From positions 1-13,960 of the forward strand of contig PWFL01000018.1 of NCBI GenBank assembly GCA_003553825.1: a stretch of DNA of 13,960 bases, in the 5' to 3' direction. Of the stretch, positions 7,120 through 13,880 are shown piece by piece. The position numbers and the translations under genes were made by a program. The notes beneath the pieces are model-generated. The model ran no database searches. It saw only the letters and a program-made list of their open reading frames with translations, and was not told where the DNA came from. The DNA is from Candidatus Iainarchaeum sp. (GTDB lineage Archaea > B1Sed10-29). Numbering within the stretch: the first letter of the stretch is position 1; each line of letters begins with the position of its first letter.

Positions 7120-8424
7120 TCAGAGCCTTGAGTATTTTTTGAGTATTGGTTTGTTTTTCTTTATTTTCCGTGTTTTTTGAATTATCTTCGCTTTCTTCAC
7201 GGGTTCTCTGTATCTGGATGGAACTTCTGGTTCTTCTGATTCTAGGTATGTTTTTATGGCTTTTTTCGCGGTTGTGTTTTTTCTTTTTCTGGATGCTTGG
7301 AGTCTTTTTCCTTGTATGTAGATGTCTTGGTTTTTCTCAATGAATTTTTCCGCGTGTTCTTTTTTGTAGAAGGGTGGGCCCATGTGTTTTTCGTGTTTTG
7401 GTAGCTTGGTGTTCCTCATTTCTAGTAGTATTTGTGCTTCCTTGTCTTCGTCGGTCCAATGGGTTGATCTGTATACTTTGAATTCTTGTTGGTCCAGTTC
7501 TTTGGTGATTTTGTTTTCTAATTTTCTTAATTGGCTCCATCCTATCTCTGGGACTGTTTCTTTTGGGTAAGGTAGTTTTAAGAGTATTAAGTTTTTTTGT
7601 TCGAGTTTCTGCATGTTTATTTTTGTTTTAGACCGATATTTTTCTTTTGTTGGGTTTTTTAGTAGTTCTCTGGATTTTACTATGAATGTTCCTAGTTTTT
7701 CTTCGGATAGTGCGGCTGCTGCGTTTCTGGTCGGGTCCACTGGATCTATTATTACTAATGGGTCGTTGAATTTTTTTTCTCCGTGGTTTTCAATATCTAT
7801 TTTGTGGTTTCTTTTCCATTCTGAGGCTGCTTCTAGTGTTTTTTTGAATGATCCGTGTTTTAGGATTAGTAGCTCGGTTATGTAGCCTGAGAATCCTCTT
7901 GTTTTTTCTTCAGCTCCGTAGCAGTGTATGTTGTGCAGGTATTTTTTCAGTAGCTTTACTTCTGGTTTTTGTTCTTCTTTCAAGTTTTGATTCAAGTAAT
8001 GGTTGTGTAGTGGTGTTCTATCCACTGCTGATCTTGGTTCTTGTGTTAGTATGGGTTTTTCCTTGTCTTTCAGGTATTTTTCAGGATCGTAGCAGGGTAC
8101 TATGTCCACGTCTATTCCGTTTATCTCCGCTTTCACGTAAGGGTGGTCCGCGTAGTGTGTGGTTGGGTTTTGCCCTTTGAGTGCTTTTTTACCTACTTTT
8201 ATTCCTTTTTCTTCGAGTTCTTTTTCCGTGGTGTTCTCCGAAAAGTAGAAGAAGATGTCTATGTCGAGTTTTTCGGGTAGGTAGGTGTTTCGGGCTGTTG
8301 ATCCCATTGGTTCTGCTTTGTAGCCTTGTTGCTCTATTTTTTGAATGATACCCTGCTTTACTTTCTCTATTTTTTCCCGAGTTTTTTCTTTGGGTTCCAG
8401 TTGTTTTTTTATCTCTGGAAACAT
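7120..8424 (-). CDS. cca: CCA-adding tRNA nucleotidyltransferase, class I (archaeal)
   Basis: The enzyme adds or repairs the 3' CCA of tRNA without a nucleic acid template. With the ATG at 8424 it is 434 residues, close to the usual archaeal length. The nucleotidyltransferase signature GSTARNTYL is followed by the metal-binding Asp54 and Asp56 (LDIDIFF), and the third carboxylate is Asp107 in GIDVDIVPCY. Tail and body domains follow, with a basic C-terminus. An in-frame GTG at 8433, touching the stop codon of the upstream gene, would add three residues. I prefer the ATG because the GTGA formed there is well placed as its Shine-Dalgarno sequence. It is tightly coupled to the membrane protein upstream. 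All catalytic residues are present. Confidence 0.93.
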   Translation of the reverse strand: MFPEIKKQLEPKEKTREKIEKVKQGIIQKIEQQGYKAEPMGSTARNTYLPEKLDIDIFFYFSENTTEKELEEKGIKVGKKALKGQNPTTHYADHPYVKAEINGIDVDIVPCYDPEKYLKDKEKPILTQEPRSAVDRTPLHNHYLNQNLKEEQKPEVKLLKKYLHNIHCYGAEEKTRGFSGYITELLILKHGSFKKTLEAASEWKRNHKIDIENHGEKKFNDPLVIIDPVDPTRNAAAALSEEKLGTFIVKSRELLKNPTKEKYRSKTKINMQKLEQKNLILLKLPYPKETVPEIGWSQLRKLENKITKELDQQEFKVYRSTHWTDEDKEAQILLEMRNTKLPKHEKHMGPPFYKKEHAEKFIEKNQDIYIQGKRLQASRKRKNTTAKKAIKTYLESEEPEVPSRYREPVKKAKIIQKTRKIKKNKPILKKYSRL

Positions 8425-8433
8425 TTTATTCAC

Positions 8434-9975
8434 TTATTCTTCCTGTTCCTCTTCCTGTTCTTGTTTTTTAGGTCTTATGTAACCTTGGTTTTTTAGGTAG
8501 GATATGTAGTTTTCCACGAGGTTTTCAGAGTACTTGGTTTCTTCCGCGTATTTTTCTATGTTAACTTCTCCGTTTTCTTTTTTTACTTTTTCGAACATGG
8601 GTACTGCAGTTTTTTCCTTTACTTCTTCTTTTTCCACCATTATTTCGTATTCTCCGTTTAGTTCAGGTTCTTTTTCTATTTCTTCTGGAGTTAGTCTTTC
8701 TATAAGGTCCTCTGATTTGAAGTAGAGGATTGTGATAACTGTTACTGTTAGTGCAAGTATCGGGATAAGGTAAAAGAGTGGGTTGAGTATGTCTCGTTGT
8801 AGACCTGCTTTTGTAGCTTCTAGATAGGGTTCTCCCTCTGCTTCTTCTCCTTCTACTTCTATGTAAGGGAGTTTTGGTTCTTTGTACAGTTCTCTGTGAT
8901 CTGGATGGCTTTTTGTTCCTTCGAAAGGATCTATTGATATCCATTCCTGGTTTTCAAGTGTCTCTATCCAGGCGAATTTACCGTTACCTGTTTGCCCTAT
9001 CACTATTCTGCATGGTATTTCTTCTTGTATGCACAGTTCTTTGAACATTACTGAGGCTTCCAGGCTGTTTATTTCTTCTTGTTCCAGGTTAACTGTGTTG
9101 AAGTTTGTGAATGATCCGTCTCCCGTGGTTTGTTTTGTTGTCTGTATTTTTGATAGTATTTCATCGGTTTTTTGCGGGGTTTCTCCGCTGGTTATGTCTT
9201 TTTCTATTGTTCCTTGGGTTTCTACGAGTGTGTTTTCAAGGAAGGTTGAGTATTGGTGAGGGTAGCCGAGCTGGTTTTCTTCGGTCCATATGTTCATTGG
9301 TCTTAGTGTTATTTCAAATGTCTTTGTTTCTCCCGGTTCTAGTTCTCTTCCTTTTCTCACGTGTTGAGTTCTTCTTTCTTGGAATGGCTCGTGGCCAGTG
9401 AAGTAAGTGTTGGTTGCTACTGCCAGTGAGTTTCCTTTGTGGTTTTCGTTTGTCAGTACTACGTAGTTCCATGTTTGATTGTCAACTGCATAAGGGTAGA
9501 ATATCTTGGTGTTTGGTGGTCCCGTTACTTCGTAACTCGTGGTTACTTGTGTTGTGAAATCTCTATTGTTTTGGATCTCTACTTCCAGATCTATTTGCCC
9601 TTCTCTGAAATTGATTTTCTGTGTTGTTATTAGTTGGGATACTTCACCTGTGAATTCAAACTCGTATTCTTCTTCCTCTCTTATCATGAGAGTTTGTGTT
9701 CCTGGAGGAGTTAATGTAAATTCTTGGTCCTCTGTAGATATCTTTGGTATTAAATTAGCTTCGAACTTGTTGTTTAGTTTGATAGGGTCTTCTAGAATGG
9801 CTGATTGGTCTTCTCTCGTAGGTATTCTCGCGGTGTAGGTTTCCGTTCCGATCAGTTGGCTGTCTTCGTATTCTCCGATTAAAGTAATGCTTATACCTGC
9901 AGTTGAAAATATCGAGATGATTATTAGAGTTGCAAAGATTATTTTAAAGGGTATTATCTTGTTTTTTGTTTTCAT
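8434..9975 (-). CDS. Membrane protein with degenerate transglutaminase-like domain and cytoplasmic winged-helix-like tail
   Basis: The 513 residues show a membrane anchor at about 10-32, a long beta-rich external part, and a short transglutaminase-like core at about 300-355. A second membrane span follows at about 398-418, then an acidic cytoplasmic tail of about 95 residues. The core is recognised from FKELCIQEEIPCRIVIG, then KFAWIETLENQEWISIDP, which matches the usual IPxRxV ... HAWVEV ... WxxxDP layout. The His position is Phe334 and the expected Cys position appears to be Ser/Asn (about 303-304); only Asp349 remains. The tail (about 465-505, ENLVENYISYLKNQGYI) looks like a winged helix. 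GAGGAAACT precedes the ATG. It may be a non-catalytic surface sensor or scaffold. The function is unknown. Confidence 0.7.
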   Translation of the reverse strand: MKTKNKIIPFKIIFATLIIISIFSTAGISITLIGEYEDSQLIGTETYTARIPTREDQSAILEDPIKLNNKFEANLIPKISTEDQEFTLTPPGTQTLMIREEEEYEFEFTGEVSQLITTQKINFREGQIDLEVEIQNNRDFTTQVTTSYEVTGPPNTKIFYPYAVDNQTWNYVVLTNENHKGNSLAVATNTYFTGHEPFQERRTQHVRKGRELEPGETKTFEITLRPMNIWTEENQLGYPHQYSTFLENTLVETQGTIEKDITSGETPQKTDEILSKIQTTKQTTGDGSFTNFNTVNLEQEEINSLEASVMFKELCIQEEIPCRIVIGQTGNGKFAWIETLENQEWISIDPFEGTKSHPDHRELYKEPKLPYIEVEGEEAEGEPYLEATKAGLQRDILNPLFYLIPILALTVTVITILYFKSEDLIERLTPEEIEKEPELNGEYEIMVEKEEVKEKTAVPMFEKVKKENGEVNIEKYAEETKYSENLVENYISYLKNQGYIRPKKQEQEEEQEE

Positions 9976-9990
9976 AGTTTCCTCTTTTTT

Positions 9991-10527
9991 TCATAGTTTT
10001 ATTTTTTTGATTGTTTTGTAAACGGGTTCCTGTTTTTTTAGTTCGCTTTCTATTAATTCGATTTCTTTTACTTGGGTGTCTTTGTAGTGTTTGTCGTACT
10101 GTTCAAACACTTTTCTTATCTCTGGGTTTGGTTTTGTCTTTACTCTTGCCGCTGTTACGTGTGGTTTGTAGGGTTTTTCTCTTTTTTCAAATCCTTTTTC
10201 AGTGTAAGCTTGTTCTATTCTTTCAGCTAGTTCTTCAATTCTCTGTGATTTTACTCCTATCCATATTACCTTTATGAAGTCTTTGTTAGGGAATGCTCCT
10301 GTTCCTGTTAGTTTTGCTTTAAATTTTCCAAATCCCTCCAGTTTTTTCAGTGCTTCTTTAGCTTTTTTCAATTCTTCTTCATTTTTGTCTCCCAGGAATT
10401 TGAGGTTCACGTGCAGGTTTTCTTTTTCAACTGTTTTAGTGGAGTTGAATTTCTCGAGGTATTGGAGTAGTTCATTTATTTTTTGGTTTGGTTTTATCCT
10501 TATGGCGATAAATAACCTGTGTGTCAT
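9991..10527 (-). CDS. thpR: RNA 2',3'-cyclic phosphodiesterase (ThpR/LigT family)
   Basis: This 178-residue protein belongs to the 2H phosphoesterase family, which opens 2',3'-cyclic phosphate ends of RNA and in vitro can join tRNA halves. It starts with the family-typical RLFIAI strand and ends with EIELIESELKKQEPVYKTI. The second catalytic motif is intact, HVT at 123-125 (KPHVTAARV). The first is HVN at 39-41 (ENLHVNLKFLG), with Asn where Thr or Ser is usual. The ATG has GAGG upstream. Its first 56 bases overlap the end of the NrdD-like gene in another frame. It sits two genes before cca, consistent with tRNA 3'-end handling. Confidence 0.88.
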   Translation of the reverse strand: MTHRLFIAIRIKPNQKINELLQYLEKFNSTKTVEKENLHVNLKFLGDKNEEELKKAKEALKKLEGFGKFKAKLTGTGAFPNKDFIKVIWIGVKSQRIEELAERIEQAYTEKGFEKREKPYKPHVTAARVKTKPNPEIRKVFEQYDKHYKDTQVKEIELIESELKKQEPVYKTIKKIKL

Positions 10528-12451
10528 TCCGGTCCTCTTTTTTGAATTTTGATAGTGTTTTTATGAAGGGAGTTTGTTGTTTTATTGGTTTGGTTTTTTT
10601 CTCTTCTTTTGATTCTTTTTCCCTGTTTTTGATGAGTTTGATGTTTTGATATCCTAGTTTAAGCGGTTCGGTGGTGTTGGTTTCTAGGAATGTTCCTCCG
10701 TTCAAGTATCTTTGTATCTCGGTCAGGTTTTTGTGCTGTTTGTTAGATAGTTTTAACAGATTTTTTTCGTCTTCTTCCGTGGTTTTTCCTTCGGTGAATC
10801 TCCTTAAGGTGTTTTGATCTGTTTTTTGGCTTATTTTAATATCTATTGGTTTTTTCTGAGCTTGTTTTTTTATCTCTCGAGTTATTTTCTTGGCTTGGTG
10901 TATCACTGATTGATTTAAGGAGTTTTCTTCGGTTATTTGTTGTGCTGTTTGTATTAATCCATATATTGAGATGTGGAGAGGTAGTTTTTCTGGATTTATT
11001 TGGTTTTCTTCTAGGAATAGTAGTTTTTTCTTTCTAGCTGATATGTTCGCTATTTTTTTCTCGGTTATTTGTGTGGCTGTATTAATTCTTCTCTTTATTT
11101 GTTTGTATAGGTCTTTTTCGCTTTTTCCTAGGTATTCAGGCAGATTTAGAGAAATTGTTTGAATTATGCCTCGTTGTTGGTGTTTTTTTGTCAGTGTTTG
11201 TCCGTTTAAAGTTGTTTTTTCCTTTCCATTGTGCTGGTTTCCTTGTTTTAGTAGGTAGAGTGGTCTTGGGGTTTGTTCAATTTCTTCCCTGTTCATTTGG
11301 GTTTCTTTTTCTATGTCTCCGTGGTGTTTTATGCTGATTCTGGGTGTTTTGAAGGGTTCGTTATCGTAGTCTCCTTCTTTGTATACTTTTAGGAATTTTT
11401 CAAGGAATCTTCTTGCCTCTTCTTCATATTCTTTATACTTTGAGCCTGTTTTTTCTCCTCTTTTCACTACTTCTTTTTCTTTCAGTGATTCTGGTGTTTT
11501 TGTATCTAGATTCACTGTTACTGTGGTTGTTCCGCTGCTTAATTGGTTGAGTTCGTATAGAAAGGTTTGTGCTGTTTGTTCTATTTGCTTGGGGTTTTGT
11601 TCTTCCAGATATGGTGCTATGTAGTAGTTGAATGAGTCGATTGATACTCCTTGTGATGTGTATTGGCTTGAGGTGAGGAGTGTTCTGGCTGCGTGTGATG
11701 CTGCTACTTCTGGTTTCTTGGCTGGTCCTGTTTTAACTATTCCTGGTATGTTTAGTCCTTCTTTGTATAGGTTGTAGAGGTTGTTTTCTATGGCTTCCGG
11801 TGCTGTTATGAATCCGGATAGGCTGTGTATGTGTATTTTTCCCTTCAGGTGTTCCTGGCTAAGTTCCCTTGGTAGTGCTTTGGTTAATGTGTATTCTTCG
11901 AGTATCCTTTCTGCGAATTTTTCCTGTAACTGCATTGGATTGTTGGTTTTCTCCTCAATTATCATCTGTTTGGCGTCGTGTATTGGTAGCCCTATCCTTG
12001 TGTACTGTCTTTTTTCATCTATATGCCTTTTCTGTAATAACTTGGTGTTCACCATTTCTCTTATCAGAGCGCTTGAGATGTTGTGTAGTTGTAGTCTTCT
12101 TATATCTTCGCTTACTTCTTCCGAGATCTCTTTGGCTACTGTTCTCGGTACTCTGGTTTCTTTTAATAGTGAATCGGTTATTTTGCTCTTGTCGAATGAT
12201 TGTAGCTTTCCATCGGATGTTCTTACTGAGATGGAGTGGTAGCTTCTGAATCTCTCTGCTGCTTCTTCGTTGTATTTTTTCAGTGTCTGATGTATCTCGT
12301 TGTTCAGCTGTTCCTCAGTTATTTCTTTGCCTTCTTCTTGTTTGTATTTTTCTTTTAGCTCCAGTGCTGTTCTTGCAGAGATCCAGAAATTGATTCCTGC
12401 TTTTCTACATTTTTTTAATATAGTGTTGGTGGAGATTTTTTGAGAACTCAT
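10472..12451 (-). CDS. Class III ribonucleotide reductase (NrdD)-like protein, apparently non-catalytic
   Basis: The 659-residue protein starts with a partial ATP-cone-like region (about 5-72), then a good ATP-cone (about 74-165, VRTSDGKLQSFDKSKITDSL). An NrdD-like body follows: HLKGKIHIHSLSGF (201-214), SFNYYIAPYL, LSSGTTTVTVNLD where NrdD has the GGQTPFTN region, TPRISIKHHGD, and TISLNLPEYLG. The only cysteine is Cys15, so the active-site cysteine and zinc cysteines of NrdD are absent. The C-terminal glycyl-radical segment is also replaced by a Lys/Glu-rich tail. It cannot be a working reductase of the known kind. A nucleotide-sensing or regulatory role through the ATP-cones is a guess. GGTGAT precedes the ATG, inside a hairpin formed with the mobile-element end. 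It is the first gene of the operon. Confidence 0.75.
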   Translation of the reverse strand: MSSQKISTNTILKKCRKAGINFWISARTALELKEKYKQEEGKEITEEQLNNEIHQTLKKYNEEAAERFRSYHSISVRTSDGKLQSFDKSKITDSLLKETRVPRTVAKEISEEVSEDIRRLQLHNISSALIREMVNTKLLQKRHIDEKRQYTRIGLPIHDAKQMIIEEKTNNPMQLQEKFAERILEEYTLTKALPRELSQEHLKGKIHIHSLSGFITAPEAIENNLYNLYKEGLNIPGIVKTGPAKKPEVAASHAARTLLTSSQYTSQGVSIDSFNYYIAPYLEEQNPKQIEQTAQTFLYELNQLSSGTTTVTVNLDTKTPESLKEKEVVKRGEKTGSKYKEYEEEARRFLEKFLKVYKEGDYDNEPFKTPRISIKHHGDIEKETQMNREEIEQTPRPLYLLKQGNQHNGKEKTTLNGQTLTKKHQQRGIIQTISLNLPEYLGKSEKDLYKQIKRRINTATQITEKKIANISARKKKLLFLEENQINPEKLPLHISIYGLIQTAQQITEENSLNQSVIHQAKKITREIKKQAQKKPIDIKISQKTDQNTLRRFTEGKTTEEDEKNLLKLSNKQHKNLTEIQRYLNGGTFLETNTTEPLKLGYQNIKLIKNREKESKEEKKTKPIKQQTPFIKTLSKFKKEDRNDTQVIYRHKDKTKPKNK

Positions 12452-12458
12452 AAGTTAT

Positions 12459-12500
12459 CACCGAGGAAACCCAAGACTTTAGTCATGGGAGAAATCGGTG
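12459..12500 (-). promoter_or_regulatory. Left-end hairpin covering the Shine-Dalgarno sequence of the NrdD-like gene
   Basis: CACCGA at 12459-12464 is an exact complement of TCGGTG at 12495-12500 and encloses the element's left-end hairpin at 12470-12489. On the minus strand the GGTGAT used as the ribosome binding site of the first operon gene falls in the outer stem. An RNA starting near 12500 could therefore fold to hide its own ribosome binding site. The pairing is seen directly; regulation is inferred. Confidence 0.5.
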
Positions 12501-12521
12501 TATATCTTATTATCCTTAACA

Positions 12522-12530
12522 TTTAAATAT
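12522..12530. promoter_or_regulatory. TATA-like box, possibly serving both directions
   Basis: TTTAAATAT is centred about 26 bases before the ATG at 12552, the spacing expected for a leaderless archaeal tnpB transcript. The core ATTTAAAT (12521-12528) is its own complement. On the minus strand it is also about 26 bases from 12499, the first base of the pairing stem ahead of the operon. It is thus a candidate for divergent transcription of tnpB and the operon. No other good box is obvious in this gap. Confidence 0.45.
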
Positions 12531-12551
12531 CTTTGGCCATATAATATGATT

Positions 12552-13751
12552 ATGAGCGATTATGTTAAGAAGACAATTAAAGTGAAACTAGATGTAGCTC
12601 CAGAAAATAAAAAGAAACTGTTAGAGACATTCAAGCAGTTTAACCAAGCCTGTAACAAAGTAATAGAAGCAGGATGGATAGAAGAAGACAGAAAAAACTA
12701 CAACAAAATGGAACTACACAAAGAAACATACAGAGAAATCAAAGACAAAACCGACCTAACAGCAAACCTCGTATGCGAAGCAAGAAACAGAGGAGCAGAA
12801 GCAATAAAACAAGCAGTAATAAAATGGAGTAATGGAAAAAAAGCAAGCAAACCACATATCCATAAATACAGCTCAATTATCTACGACAAAAGAAGCTCAA
12901 CCATAAAAAACCGATACTGCACCCTCTCCACAATAGACGGAAGAATCAAAGCAGAATACCTCCTAGGAAATTACCAGAAAAAACACCTAGATGACAAAAA
13001 CTATGAAAAAAGAACAGCAACACTAAACTACAACCAAGAAAAAGACGAATTCTACCTTCACATCACTATCAGAAGACCAGTATTATATGAAAACGGAGAA
13101 AATACCTTAGGAGTAGATATTGGTATTAATAACCTTGCAGTTACTTCAACAGGAAAGTTCTTTGGTAAAGAAGTCAAATGGAAGAAGAACAGATTCTTCA
13201 GGACTCGGAGAAATCTCCAGAGTAAAGACACACGCTCAGCTAAAAGGACATTAAAACAAATATTTGGACGTGAAAACCGCTACACTCTGGATGTCCTACA
13301 CCGAATATCCCGAAGGATAGTAGAAGAAGCCCAGAAACACAACTGCCAAGTAATAGCCTTCGAAGACCTAACAGACATAAGAAACAAAACAGAAAAATAT
13401 GATAAGAGATTCGAGAGACAGTTACATAGCTGGGGATTCCGCAAAATACAAGAATTCACAGAATACAAAGCCAAAGAACAAGGAATAGAAACAAGATACG
13501 TAAAACCAAAAAACACAAGCCAGAAATGCAGTAAATGCGGACATGTAGAAAAGAATAATAGAAATGGAAATAATTTCAAGTGCAGAAAATGTGGATACGA
13601 AGTAAATGCAGACTATAATGCCTCCAAAAACATAGGATTAAAGTGTTTGAAAGAAACTTTACCATCAGACAAAAGTTCTGATGGGATGAGCCACGGTCAG
13701 CTGGCTCTTAAGTCCGAGATGTTGAACCCAACCACTGCATCTTCTGTATAG
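12552..13751 (+). CDS. tnpB: TnpB RNA-guided nuclease (IS605/IS1341 type)
   Basis: TnpB uses an omegaRNA copied from the element's 3' end to cut DNA matching the flanking sequence next to a short target-adjacent motif. From the ATG at 12552 it has 399 residues, a normal length. The RuvC residues are all present: Asp189 (GVDIGINNLAV), Glu271 (IAFEDLTDIR) and Asp354 (NADYNASKNIG). The zinc finger is intact with C326-x-x-C329 and C344-x-x-C347. The N-terminal basic segment KKTIKVKLDVAP is typical. A GTG at 12498 or an ATG at 12546 could extend it, but the TATA spacing favours 12552. The last 30 or so codons lie over the structured RNA region. The gene is undamaged, which suggests recent arrival or retained function. 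Confidence 0.93.
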   Translation: MSDYVKKTIKVKLDVAPENKKKLLETFKQFNQACNKVIEAGWIEEDRKNYNKMELHKETYREIKDKTDLTANLVCEARNRGAEAIKQAVIKWSNGKKASKPHIHKYSSIIYDKRSSTIKNRYCTLSTIDGRIKAEYLLGNYQKKHLDDKNYEKRTATLNYNQEKDEFYLHITIRRPVLYENGENTLGVDIGINNLAVTSTGKFFGKEVKWKKNRFFRTRRNLQSKDTRSAKRTLKQIFGRENRYTLDVLHRISRRIVEEAQKHNCQVIAFEDLTDIRNKTEKYDKRFERQLHSWGFRKIQEFTEYKAKEQGIETRYVKPKNTSQKCSKCGHVEKNNRNGNNFKCRKCGYEVNADYNASKNIGLKCLKETLPSDKSSDGMSHGQLALKSEMLNPTTASSV

Positions 13752-13810
13752 AAGATGTAAGTTGGCTTTAGTCCACGGACAAGCCCCGTCTTCAGACATG
13801 GGTAGCTGAC
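13662..13810 (+). ncRNA. omegaRNA (reRNA) scaffold of the TnpB element
   Basis: The 3' end of tnpB and the right end of the element fold into a chain of stems. CCATCAGA pairs with TCTGATGG (13662-13684) and GAGCC with GGCTC (13688-13707). CCAAC pairs with GTTGG (13728-13765), enclosing CATCTTCT with AGAAGATG (13738-13757). GTCC faces GGAC at 13771-13780, which may instead pair with GTCC at 13712-13715 as a pseudoknot. The terminal hairpin is at 13784-13802, ending GTAGCTGAC. Such a series crossing the tnpB stop is what known omegaRNAs look like. The guide would begin at 13811 (TGATTTATTTATGGAG...). Stems are seen directly; the exact 5' end is unknown. Confidence 0.7.
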
Positions 13811-13827
13811 TGATTTATTTATGGAGG

Positions 13828-13842
13828 TTAATTAATATAATA
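13828..13842 (+). promoter_or_regulatory. AT-rich TATA-like promoter of the Lrp-type gene
   Basis: TTAATTAATATAATA is the only AT-rich block between the element's right end and the next start codon. It lies about 40-50 bases before the ATG at 13881, which would put the transcript start near 13862 and leave a short leader. The element's right end is only about 18 bases upstream, so the insertion stops just short of the promoter. Confidence 0.4.
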
Positions 13843-13845
13843 GTT

Positions 13846-13865
13846 CCAGGCGCAGTATACCCTGG
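13846..13865 (+). promoter_or_regulatory. Inverted repeat, possible operator of the Lrp-type gene
   Basis: CCAGG and CCTGG arms are separated by ten bases, directly after the TATA-like block and overlapping the expected transcript start. Lrp/AsnC regulators often bind imperfect palindromes at their own promoters, so this may be an autoregulatory site. The arms are only five bases long, so chance is possible. Confidence 0.3.
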
Positions 13866-13880
13866 TTCGAGGGATCTGAA

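Larger units (their letters stand above)
12459..13810 (+). mobile_element. TnpB-only IS605/IS1341-type element
   Basis: The unit holds one tnpB gene flanked by related hairpins. At the left end CCC-aa-GAC-TTTA-GTC-at-GGG lies at 12470-12489. At the right end CCC-c-GTC-TTCA-GAC-at-GGG lies at 13784-13802, followed by GGTAGCTGAC ending at 13810, a typical right terminus. Subterminal hairpins instead of terminal inverted repeats, and the absence of target duplication, fit the IS200/IS605 superfamily. No tnpA is present, so movement would need a transposase supplied from elsewhere. The left boundary is uncertain by perhaps ten bases. It lies between the long minus-strand operon and an Lrp-type gene. 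Confidence 0.75.

Noticed and set aside
8425..8433. GTG start for cca touching the upstream stop codon
   Set aside because: It is possible, but the same bases give GTGA as a Shine-Dalgarno sequence for the ATG at 8424, so the ATG is preferred.
12498..12551. N-terminal extension of TnpB from the GTG at 12498
   Set aside because: The extension is hydrophobic, unlike TnpB N-termini, and overlaps the likely promoter. The ATG at 12552 fits the TATA spacing.
13861..13880. GGTTCGAG resembling a tRNA T-loop before the Lrp-type gene
   Set aside because: The flanking bases cannot form a T-stem (the position after the loop is G, not C), and no acceptor or anticodon arms surround it.
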